DNA of 6,300 bases from Croceicoccus sp. (lineage in GTDB: Bacteria; Pseudomonadota; Alphaproteobacteria; Sphingomonadales; Sphingomonadaceae): the NCBI GenBank assembly GCA_029936705.1, contig JAPYSD010000225.1:1-6300 (forward strand), in the 5' to 3' direction. Both the position numbers and the translations under genes were made by a program. Shown piece after piece: positions 1 to 6,300 of the stretch. The notes beneath the pieces are model-generated. The model saw only the letters and a program-made list of their open reading frames with translations. It was not told where the DNA came from and made no database searches. Position 1 is the stretch's first letter. Every line of letters begins with the position of its first letter.

Positions 1-1
1 G

Positions 2-631
2 ATGGACCGTGCATCCGCCAGCGCATTGGCGGAACGGGTCATGGCGGAATTCGACAAGGCGCTGGGCCGCCTGCACGATGCCGAGCTTTCGGACGAGGCA
101 CGGCAGGAAGCCGCGTTCCTGACCGAACAGCGCGGTGCGCTGGCGGACCGCATCGCTGCTTTGGCGGCGCAGGCGGAGGGGCGCAGCCGCACCCGCATCC
201 ACGGCGATCTCCACCTGGGACAAGTGCTGGTGACGGGGCACGACGTCATGATCATCGACTTCGAGGGCGAGCCCGCCCGTCCATTGGCCGAACGCCGCGC
301 CAAGGACCTGCCTGCACGCGATGTCGCGGGGATCATGCGCAGCTTCGACTATGCCGCCGCGGTGGCCGAGCGCAATCGCCCGGCAGGCGCGGACACTTGG
401 GAAACCCGCGCCGAGGAAGGCACTGCGCAGCTTCGCGCCGCCGCGATCGAGGCGTTCCTGAAGGGCTATAGCGACGGCGGCGATCCCGATCCGCTGCTGC
501 CGATCTTCCTGATCGAGAAGGCGGCCTACGAGATATCCTATGAGGCGGCGAACCGGCCCGACTGGCTGGACGTTCCCCTCGCAGGCCTGGCCCATGCGGC
601 CCGCGGCCTGCTTACCGGAGACCAAACATGA
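2..631 (+). CDS. mak: Maltokinase, C-terminal part (5' end outside window; stand-alone Mak/Pep2 or the kinase half of a TreS-Mak fusion)
   Basis: Maltokinase phosphorylates maltose with ATP to maltose 1-phosphate, the donor used by GlgE for alpha-1,4-glucan synthesis, in the cytoplasm. The visible 209 residues hold the C-lobe of an aminoglycoside-phosphotransferase-like kinase. The catalytic loop HGDLHLGQV has its Asp at fragment residue 69 (nt 206-208). The metal-binding IDFEGEP has its Asp at residue 86 (nt 257-259). The block PLAERRAKDLPARDVAGIMR, followed by SFDYAA, is highly characteristic of maltokinases. The ATG at position 2 is almost certainly an internal methionine: the frame is open to the window edge and the N-lobe (a complete maltokinase is about 450 residues) is missing. 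Whether a TreS domain precedes it cannot be seen; such fusions are common in proteobacteria. The TGA (629-631) overlaps the glgB start by 4 nt, so the two are probably co-translated. Family assignment is strong; stand-alone versus fused is open. Confidence 0.93.
   Translation: MDRASASALAERVMAEFDKALGRLHDAELSDEARQEAAFLTEQRGALADRIAALAAQAEGRSRTRIHGDLHLGQVLVTGHDVMIIDFEGEPARPLAERRAKDLPARDVAGIMRSFDYAAAVAERNRPAGADTWETRAEEGTAQLRAAAIEAFLKGYSDGGDPDPLLPIFLIEKAAYEISYEAANRPDWLDVPLAGLAHAARGLLTGDQT
617..620 (+). promoter_or_regulatory. Ribosome binding site for glgB
   Basis: GGAG lies 7 nt before the ATG at 628, inside the last codons of the maltokinase gene. The spacing is optimal for a Shine-Dalgarno element and supports the ATG that overlaps the maltokinase stop in an ATGA. 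Confidence 0.75.
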
Positions 632-2820
632 GTGCTCACGATCATCTGTTCGGTGCTGCCGCCGCCATGCTGGAAGGGCGGCTCGACGATCCCTTCGCGC
701 TGCTTGGCCCCCATCGCAGCGATGCGGGCACCCTGATCCGCAGCTTTCAGCCGGGCGCGCAGCGGATGACGATTCTGTCGCGCGGCGGCAAGGAACTGGC
801 CGCGATGGAGGAAGTCGCGCACGGCCTGTTCTCGGGCGAGGTCCGGTCGGACGAACCCTATGTCCTGCGGATCGAATGGCCGGACGGCGCGGTGCAGGAG
901 ACCGAGGATCCCTATGCCTATGGCCTGCTGCTGTCCGATTTCGACCTGCACCTGTTTTCCGAAGGCCGCCATTTCGAACTGGCCAGCGTGTTCGGCGCGC
1001 AGCCCGAAGAGATCGACGGCGTGGCGGGCACCATTTTCTCCGTCTGGGCGCCCAACGCGCGGCGCGTGTCGGTGGTGGGCGAATTCAACGGCTGGGACGG
1101 CAGGCGGCACCCGATGCGGCTGCGCCATTCGGCCGGCATGTGGGAATTGTTCGTGCCGCGCATCGGTCCCGGCACCCATTACAAGTTCGAGGTCGCGGGC
1201 GCGGACGGCGCCATCGTGCAAAAGGCCGACCCGCTGGCCCGCCAGACCGAACGCCCGCCGGGCACCGCTTCCATCGTCGCGCCCCGGCCCGATTTCGCGT
1301 GGAACGACGCGGAATGGATGGAGGAACGCGGCCGCCGCCACGCGAACGACGCTCCGATCAGCGTGTACGAGGTTCATGCCGGATCGTGGATGAAGCCGGA
1401 AGGCGGCGGCGATGTCGCGCTGGGCTGGCGCGCCCTGGCCGACAAGCTCATCCCCTATGTCGCCGAAATGGGCTTCACCCATGTCGAGCTGCTGCCGATC
1501 ATGGAGCACCCGTTCGGCGGGTCGTGGGGCTATCAGCCGCTGTCGCAATTCGCGCCATCCGCCCGTTTCGGCACGCCCGAGGGTTTCGCGATCTTCGTCG
1601 ACAAGTGCCACCGCGCCGGGATCGGCGTCATCCTCGACTGGGTGCCCGCGCATTTCCCGACCGACGCGCACGGGCTGGCCCATTTCGACGGCACGCATCT
1701 GTACGAACATTCCGACCCGCGCGAGGGGTTCCACCAGGACTGGAACACGCTGATCTACAACCTTGGCCGCAACGAGGTGTCGGGCTTCCTGCTCGCCTCG
1801 GCGATGTGGTGGCTCGAGACGTTCCACGTCGACGGGCTGCGCGTCGATGCGGTCGCCTCGATGCTATACCGCGACTACAGCCGCAATGCGGGCGAATGGG
1901 TGCCCAACGTCCATGGCGGGCGCGAGAATCTCGAGAGCGTAGGCTTCCTCAAGCACCTCAACTCCATCGTCGGCGAACGCTGCCCCGGCGCGATCACCAT
2001 TGCCGAGGAATCGACCGCGTGGCCGGGCGTATCCGCGCCGGTGTCGCAGGGCGGGCTGGGCTTCAACTACAAGTGGAACATGGGCTGGATGCACGACACG
2101 CTGCAATATTTCGAGCGTGATCCGATGTATCGCAAGTGGCACCACGGCGAGCTGACCTTTCCGATGGTCTATGCCTATTCGGAAAAATACGTCCTGCCGA
2201 TCAGCCATGACGAGGTGGTGCACGGCAAGGGCAGCCTGCTGAACAAGATGCCGGGCGACCGCTGGCGCAAGTTCGCCAATTTGCGCGCCTATCTGGCGTT
2301 CATGTGGACGCATCCGGGCAAAAAGCTGCTGTTCATGGGCTGCGAACTGGGGATGGAGACCGAGTGGAACCATGACCAGTCGATCCCCTGGGAACTGCTG
2401 GAACAGCACGAGCATGCCGCGGTGCAGATGCTGCTGCGCGACCTCAACGCGCTCTACCTGAGCGAGGGGGCGCTGCACGAGCGCGACTGCGATCCGGCGG
2501 GCTTCCAGTGGCTGGTGGGCGACGATGCCGAGAACAGCGTCTTTGCCTTCATGCGCCGGGGCGCCGATGGCGCGCCCATCGTGGCCATCTTCAACCTGAC
2601 CCCGCAGGCAATCGGCGATTATCGCCTGGGCCTGCCGCTGGGCGGTTCCTGGCACGAGGCGCTGAATTCCGATGCCGAGCAGTTCGGCGGCAGCAATGTC
2701 GGTAATGGCGGCATGGTCCGCGCCGACGGCGACCCCTGCCACGGGCAGCAGCATTCCGCTTCTCTCACCCTGCCGCCGCTTGGCGCGCTGATCCTCCGAC
2801 ATGAAGGGGTCCACGCTTGA
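628..2820 (+). CDS. glgB: 1,4-alpha-glucan (glycogen) branching enzyme GlgB
   Basis: GlgB cuts an alpha-1,4 chain and re-attaches the piece through an alpha-1,6 bond, making the branches of glycogen. The 730 residues match the full-length two-N-domain type (E. coli enzyme 728). Domains in order: N1 module, about 1-115 (DPFALLGPH near the start); CBM48, about 130-220 (FSVWAPNARRVSVVGEFNGW at 137-156); GH13_9 barrel from about 245 (YEVHAGSW 247-254); C-terminal beta domain, about 625-730. All active-site regions are present: region I DWVPAH (D337-H342), region II GLRVDAVASM with nucleophile D407, region III IAEEST with acid/base E460, and region IV SHDEVVHGKGS with H527 and D528. The three catalytic positions each lie two residues beyond E. 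coli D405, E458 and D526. ATG 628 overlaps the maltokinase stop, and the TGA overlaps the glgX start. One oddity: FMGCELGMETEW (569-580) has Leu and Met where homologues usually have Phe and Gln. The gene looks intact and functional. Confidence 0.98.
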   Translation: MSAHDHLFGAAAAMLEGRLDDPFALLGPHRSDAGTLIRSFQPGAQRMTILSRGGKELAAMEEVAHGLFSGEVRSDEPYVLRIEWPDGAVQETEDPYAYGLLLSDFDLHLFSEGRHFELASVFGAQPEEIDGVAGTIFSVWAPNARRVSVVGEFNGWDGRRHPMRLRHSAGMWELFVPRIGPGTHYKFEVAGADGAIVQKADPLARQTERPPGTASIVAPRPDFAWNDAEWMEERGRRHANDAPISVYEVHAGSWMKPEGGGDVALGWRALADKLIPYVAEMGFTHVELLPIMEHPFGGSWGYQPLSQFAPSARFGTPEGFAIFVDKCHRAGIGVILDWVPAHFPTDAHGLAHFDGTHLYEHSDPREGFHQDWNTLIYNLGRNEVSGFLLASAMWWLETFHVDGLRVDAVASMLYRDYSRNAGEWVPNVHGGRENLESVGFLKHLNSIVGERCPGAITIAEESTAWPGVSAPVSQGGLGFNYKWNMGWMHDTLQYFERDPMYRKWHHGELTFPMVYAYSEKYVLPISHDEVVHGKGSLLNKMPGDRWRKFANLRAYLAFMWTHPGKKLLFMGCELGMETEWNHDQSIPWELLEQHEHAAVQMLLRDLNALYLSEGALHERDCDPAGFQWLVGDDAENSVFAFMRRGADGAPIVAIFNLTPQAIGDYRLGLPLGGSWHEALNSDAEQFGGSNVGNGGMVRADGDPCHGQQHSASLTLPPLGALILRHEGVHA
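2804..2809 (+). promoter_or_regulatory. Ribosome binding site for glgX
   Basis: AAGGGG sits 7 nt before the TTG at 2817, within the end of glgB. It pairs with the anti-Shine-Dalgarno through AAGG plus a G-U wobble. With the in-frame TGA at 2802-2804 it settles the TTG as the glgX start: no ATG, GTG or other TTG occurs in frame between that stop and 2817. Confidence 0.7.
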
Positions 2821-4925
2821 TCCAGCTTCCCGACCGGCTCGAAGCCGGATCGCCCTATCCGCTGGGGGCCACGTTCGATGGCCTTGGCGTCAATTTCGCC
2901 GTGTTCTCCGCCAATGCGGACAAGATCGAACTGTGCATCTTCGATCCCACGGGCCGCAAGCAGGTCGGGTGCCTGGAACTGCCCGAATGGACGGACGAGG
3001 TCTGGCACGGCTATCTGCCCGAGGCGAAGCCGGGCCTGGTCTATGGCTTTCGCGCGCATGGGCGGTATGAGCCGCAGAACGGCCACCGCTTCAATCCGAA
3101 CAAGCTGCTGCTGGATCCCTATGCGCGCCGCATGACGGGACAGCTGCGCTGGACCGATGCGCTGCATGGCTACAACGTGCGGTCGAAACGCAAGGACCTC
3201 AGCTTCGACCGGCGCGACAGCGCGTCGGCCATGCCGAAATCGGTGGTGGGCGAAAGCTCGTTCAACTGGACCGGCGACGTGCGTCCGCGCGTGCCGTGGA
3301 ACGACACCGTCATCTACGAAGCGCATGTGAAGGGCCTGACCCGGCTGATGGAGGAGGTCCCGCACGAGGAACGCGGCACCTATGCCGCGCTGGGCCACCC
3401 GCGCCTGATCGAACATCTGCAGCGCATCGGCGTGACCACGCTGGAACTGCTGCCGATCCATTCCTTCGTGCAGGACCGGCGGCTGCAGGAAATGGGCCTC
3501 GTCAATTACTGGGGCTACAACACGCTGACCTTCTTCGCGCCCGAACGCCGCTACATGAGCGGGGAGCAGGGCGGCGACGAATTGCGTTTTGCCATCCGCC
3601 GCCTGCATGCCGCGGGGATCGAGGTGATCCTGGACGTGGTCTACAACCACACGGCAGAGGGCAGCGAGCTTGGCCCGACCTTCAATTTCCGCGGGCTGGA
3701 CAATGCGACCTATTACCGGCTGGTGCAGGACGACCGGCGCTATTGCGTCAACGATACGGGCACCGGCAACACGCTCGACCTCAGCCATCCGCGCGTTTTG
3801 CAGATGGTAGCGGATTCGCTGCGCTACTGGGCGGAAAGCTTCCATGTCGACGGGTTCCGCTTTGACCTGGGCGTCACGCTGGGGCGCGACGGGAACAACG
3901 GGTTCGACCCGCGCAGCGGCTTTTTCGACGTGCTGCGCCAGGACCCGGTGCTGAACCAGCTCAAGCTGATATCAGAGCCCTGGGACATCGGTCCGGGCGG
4001 CTATCAGCTGGGCAACCACCCGCCCGGTTTCGCCGAGTGGAACGACAAGTTCCGCGATGCCACGCGCAGCTTCTGGCGCGGCGACGGGGGCATGCGGCCC
4101 GAATTCGCGCGCCGCATTTCGGGGTCTGCCGACCTGTTCGACCTGCGCGCGCGCCGCCCGTGGGCCAGCGTTAATTTCGTGACCGCGCATGACGGTTTCA
4201 CGCTCAACGACCTCGTCAGCTACGAAAATCGGCATAACGAGGCGAATGGCGAGGACAACCGCGACGGCCATTCCGACAATGCATCGGCCAACTGGGGCGT
4301 GGAGGGGCCGACCGACGATCCCGGCATCCGTACTATCCGCGAACGGCTGAAGCGGTCGATGCTGGCGACGCTGTTCTTCTCTTCCGGCACGCCGATGCTG
4401 CTGGCGGGGGACGAGATCGGGCGCACCCAGCAGGGCAACAACAACGCCTATTGCCAGGATACCGAGCTGAGCTGGATCGACTGGTCTCCGCTGGGCCCGG
4501 CAGAGGGACATCTGCTGAGCGATTTCGTCCGCCGGCTGACCGCGGCGCGGCGCCATTACCCGCTGCTGCGCGCCCGCCGGTTCCTGCATGGCGAGGTCGA
4601 GGTGGCCGACGGCATCCCCGACATCGACTGGTTCGACGAGCGCGGCGTGCATCTGAGCGAAGAGGACTGGAACAATGCCGACGGGCGCGCGCTGGTGATG
4701 CGGCGTGCGCGGCGGCGCAAGGACGGTGCACTGGAAGTCGTGACCATGCTGATGAATGGCGCCGACGTTCCGTTGACCTTCAAGCTGCCCCCGCCGCCCG
4801 GACTGGAACGCCGCGTCATCATCGACAGCGCCGACCCGCAGGCGGACGAGTACGAGGTGGAGAACGAGGTCGTGGTGCAGGACCGCGCGGTCATGCTGGT
4901 CGTCGGCACGGGAGATCCCTCTTGA
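2817..4925 (+). CDS. glgX: Glycogen debranching enzyme GlgX (isoamylase-type, TTG start)
   Basis: GlgX hydrolyses alpha-1,6 links of short branches on phosphorylase-trimmed glycogen or limit dextrin, releasing linear malto-oligosaccharides. The 702 residues comprise an N-terminal CBM48 (about 12-130, with GVNFAVFSANADKIELCIFD at 24-43), a GH13_11 barrel (YEAHVKGLT 167-175 opens it) and a C-terminal beta domain. Active-site regions: LDVVYNHTAEG (D273, H278), DGFRFD with nucleophile D350, ISEPWDIGPGGYQLG with acid/base E387, and TAHDGFTLNDLVSY with H458 and D459. The E387-to-D459 distance (72) equals that in the E. coli enzyme. GNNNAYCQD (540-548) is a GlgX signature. The TTG is the only credible start: an in-frame TGA lies at 2802-2804 and the next start-like codon (GTG, residue 29) would cut into CBM48. 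It overlaps the glgB stop as TTGA, so coupling is likely. It is longer than E. coli GlgX (657), as in many alphaproteobacterial and actinobacterial forms. Its products suit TreY/TreZ; TreX is an equivalent name. Confidence 0.96.
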   Translation: MIQLPDRLEAGSPYPLGATFDGLGVNFAVFSANADKIELCIFDPTGRKQVGCLELPEWTDEVWHGYLPEAKPGLVYGFRAHGRYEPQNGHRFNPNKLLLDPYARRMTGQLRWTDALHGYNVRSKRKDLSFDRRDSASAMPKSVVGESSFNWTGDVRPRVPWNDTVIYEAHVKGLTRLMEEVPHEERGTYAALGHPRLIEHLQRIGVTTLELLPIHSFVQDRRLQEMGLVNYWGYNTLTFFAPERRYMSGEQGGDELRFAIRRLHAAGIEVILDVVYNHTAEGSELGPTFNFRGLDNATYYRLVQDDRRYCVNDTGTGNTLDLSHPRVLQMVADSLRYWAESFHVDGFRFDLGVTLGRDGNNGFDPRSGFFDVLRQDPVLNQLKLISEPWDIGPGGYQLGNHPPGFAEWNDKFRDATRSFWRGDGGMRPEFARRISGSADLFDLRARRPWASVNFVTAHDGFTLNDLVSYENRHNEANGEDNRDGHSDNASANWGVEGPTDDPGIRTIRERLKRSMLATLFFSSGTPMLLAGDEIGRTQQGNNNAYCQDTELSWIDWSPLGPAEGHLLSDFVRRLTAARRHYPLLRARRFLHGEVEVADGIPDIDWFDERGVHLSEEDWNNADGRALVMRRARRRKDGALEVVTMLMNGADVPLTFKLPPPPGLERRVIIDSADPQADEYEVENEVVVQDRAVMLVVGTGDPS
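4911..4914 (+). promoter_or_regulatory. Ribosome binding site for treZ
   Basis: GGAG (within GGGAGAT, 4910-4916) lies 7 nt before the TTG at 4922, inside the last codons of glgX. Spacing and overlap geometry repeat those of the two upstream junctions and support the TTG start. Confidence 0.72.
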
Positions 4926-6300
4926 ACGCGGCGCCGTGCCCTGCATGGGGCCCGCAGTGGCTGGGCGAAGGATGCGTGTGCTTTCGCCTCTGGGCGCCCG
5001 ATCGCGACGCGGTGACGCTGGAGTTCCAGGACGGCCCCTCGCTTGCGATGCACAGCCGCGACGACGGCTGGTTCGAACTGGAAACCGAAGCGCAGGCCGG
5101 GGCACGCTATCGCTTCCGGCTTGAGGACGATCTGGCGGTCGCCGATCCCGCCTCGCGCCTGCAGGACGGCGGTGTGCACGGCTGGAGCGTGCTGACCGAG
5201 CTGACGTCCGCCGCCGCGCCTGGTGCCGGGTGGAAGGGCCGCCCGTGGGAAGAAGCCGTGGTGATGGAGGTCCACGCGGGCGTGCTGGGCGGCTTTGCGG
5301 GCGTGGCCGAACACCTGCCGCGCTGGGCCGAGATGGGCGTCACCGCGATTGAGTTGATGCCGATCGCCGCCTTCGGAGGCAAGCGCGGCTGGGGCTATGA
5401 CGGAGTGCTGCCCTATGCAGTCGCCGATGCCTACGGCACGCCCGACGATCTGATCGCGCTGATCGACCGGGCGCACGAACTGGGGCTGATGGTCCTGCTC
5501 GACGTGGTGTACAACCATTTCGGGCCGGACGGGAATTACCTCGGCACCTATGCCTCGCGGTTCTTTGACGATACCGACACGCCTTGGGGCGGGGCGGTCG
5601 CGGTGTCGATGCCGCCGGTAAAGCGCTTCTTCACCGATAATGCGCTGATGTGGCTGGCCGATTACGGCTTCGACGGGCTGCGCTTCGACGCGGTGCATGC
5701 CATCGGCGACAGCGCTTTCCTCGACACGATGGCGCACGAACTGCGCTCGGCGCTGCCCGACCGGCATATCCACCTGGTGCTTGAGAACGAGGGGAACGAC
5801 GCGGGGCGGCTGATGCCCGGCCTTTACGATGCGCAGTGGAACGACGACTTCCACAACACACTGCACGTGCTGCTGACCGGCGAGACCGAGGGCTATTACG
5901 CGGGCTTTGCCGAGGACCCGACACAAGGGCTCGCTCGCTGCCTGGCCGAGGGGTTCGTCTATCAGGGCGAGAACCCGCCCGGCGAGGACGCGCATCCGCG
6001 CGGCACGCCCAGCGCGCATCTGCCCGCGACGCGCTTCGTGTCGTTCCTGCAGAACCACGACCAGGTCGGCAACCGCGCCATGGGCGAACGGCTGATTCAC
6101 CTGACCGGCAAGGCGAAACTGCGCGCGGCCACCGCCCTGCTGCTGCTGGGCCCGCAGATCCCGCTGCTGTTCATGGGCGAGGAGGAGGGCAGCCGCTCGC
6201 CCTTCCTGTTCTTCACCGATTTCCACGACGACCTGGCCGACGCGGTGCGCGAGGGGCGCCGCCGCGAATTCGCGCGCTTCGCCGCCTTTGCCGACCCCGC
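4922..6300 (+). CDS. treZ: Malto-oligosyltrehalose trehalohydrolase TreZ (TTG start, 3' end outside window)
   Basis: TreZ hydrolyses the alpha-1,4 bond next to the terminal trehalose of malto-oligosyltrehalose, the TreY product, freeing trehalose. The frame is open from 4922 to the edge: 459 codons of an expected 560-600, so the C-terminal beta domain is mostly missing. An N-terminal CBM48/E-set module (about 8-95, CVCFRLWAPDRDAVTLEF) precedes a GH13_10 barrel. Motifs: MEVHAGVLGGF; GWGYDGV (156-162); LDVVYNHFGPDGNYL (D194, H199); FDGLRFDAVHAI with nucleophile D256; LVLENEGND with acid/base E288; QWNDDFHN (305-312); QNHDQVGNRAMGERL with D380. QWNDDFH and the last motif separate TreZ from GlgB and other GH13 enzymes. 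The start is TTG 4922, overlapping the glgX TGA; the next in-frame candidate (GTG, residue 19) would begin inside the N-terminal module. Two spots are unusual: FMGEEEGS (417-424) has Glu where an aromatic is normal, and AVAVSMPP (225-232) replaces a usually polar AIN/DF-type loop. treY and malQ are frequent neighbours; neither is visible. Confidence 0.96.
   Translation, partial: MNAAPCPAWGPQWLGEGCVCFRLWAPDRDAVTLEFQDGPSLAMHSRDDGWFELETEAQAGARYRFRLEDDLAVADPASRLQDGGVHGWSVLTELTSAAAPGAGWKGRPWEEAVVMEVHAGVLGGFAGVAEHLPRWAEMGVTAIELMPIAAFGGKRGWGYDGVLPYAVADAYGTPDDLIALIDRAHELGLMVLLDVVYNHFGPDGNYLGTYASRFFDDTDTPWGGAVAVSMPPVKRFFTDNALMWLADYGFDGLRFDAVHAIGDSAFLDTMAHELRSALPDRHIHLVLENEGNDAGRLMPGLYDAQWNDDFHNTLHVLLTGETEGYYAGFAEDPTQGLARCLAEGFVYQGENPPGEDAHPRGTPSAHLPATRFVSFLQNHDQVGNRAMGERLIHLTGKAKLRAATALLLLGPQIPLLFMGEEEGSRSPFLFFTDFHDDLADAVREGRRREFARFAAFADP

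Noticed and set aside
2..4. ATG at position 2 as the true start of the first gene.
   Set aside because: The protein would lack the kinase N-lobe and ATP-binding region, and the frame is open to the edge; it is an internal methionine of a truncated gene.
538..1827. - strand open frame opposite glgB (429 codons), plus a similar one at 1864-2814.
   Set aside because: Mirror frames of glgB with compositionally biased translations and no family motif; no independent start signal seen.
540..2120. + strand 526-codon open frame within glgB in another frame.
   Set aside because: Arg/Ala/Pro-rich translation with no motif, fully covered by glgB, whose frame carries all GH13 catalytic residues.
2801..3070. 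ATG at 2801 as a possible start just before glgX, with a tempting Met-Lys-Gly-Ser N-terminus.
   Set aside because: It is in a different frame from GlgX and ends after 89 codons with a meaningless translation. The GlgX frame has a TGA at 2802-2804 and begins at TTG 2817.
2619..3845. - strand open frame spanning the glgB/glgX junction (408 codons), and another at 3972-5105.
   Set aside because: Crosses the boundaries of two well-supported sense genes and shows no domain; a GC-bias shadow.
4936..5124. Small + strand open frame (62 codons) overlapping the treZ start.
   Set aside because: Different frame from the TTG-initiated TreZ, which carries the CBM48 and all catalytic motifs; the short frame has no recognisable content.
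4556..6226. Long open frame on the - strand opposite treZ and the end of glgX (556 codons).
   Set aside because: Low-complexity, Arg/Gln/His/Val-rich translation with no recognisable domain, lying wholly opposite genes with intact catalytic motifs. Long antisense frames are expected in GC-rich coding DNA.
1..6300. Search for terminators, promoters, tRNAs, tandem or inverted repeats, IS ends, CRISPR-like arrays and attachment sites.
   Set aside because: Every base lies in a supported coding frame. GC-rich palindromic stretches are at the level expected from composition, and none is followed by a T-run or placed at a gene boundary.

Overview
The window is a GC-rich stretch (about two-thirds G+C by eye) and is completely coding on the + strand. 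It holds four genes of storage-glucan and trehalose metabolism, packed head to tail with no intergenic space: the C-terminal part of a maltokinase (2-631), glycogen branching enzyme GlgB (628-2820), glycogen debranching enzyme GlgX (2817-4925) and the N-terminal 459 residues of malto-oligosyltrehalose trehalohydrolase TreZ (4922-6300, running off the right edge). The base composition, the codon use (third positions mostly G/C) and the gene order suggest an alphaproteobacterium, perhaps a sphingomonad. That placement is inference and rests on no marker gene.

Layout: each of the three junctions is a 4-nt overlap (ATGA, TTGA, TTGA). Each start codon is preceded, 7 nt upstream, by a purine-rich Shine-Dalgarno-like sequence lying inside the last codons of the gene before it. 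glgX and treZ both start with TTG; an earlier in-frame stop (glgX) and the N-terminal domain boundary (treZ) support these starts. The architecture indicates one polycistronic mRNA with translational coupling. No promoter, terminator, RNA gene, repeat, insertion sequence or CRISPR array is visible, and no stretch of 300 bases lacks a gene.

How the genes fit together: maltokinase turns maltose, normally supplied from trehalose by TreS, into maltose 1-phosphate. In the known GlgE pathway that is the donor for alpha-1,4-glucan synthesis. GlgB adds alpha-1,6 branches. GlgX removes short branches to give linear malto-oligosaccharides. TreZ releases trehalose from the malto-oligosyltrehalose that TreY makes from those chains. 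The window therefore carries parts of both the trehalose-to-glucan and the glucan-to-trehalose arms. GlgE, TreS and TreY are not in the window and are expected, but not shown, to be close by.

This looks like an ordinary metabolic operon. I found no sign of a new system. The findings are modest: the coupled junctions with TTG starts, the co-encoding of opposing pathway arms, and a few substitutions near conserved GH13 motifs.
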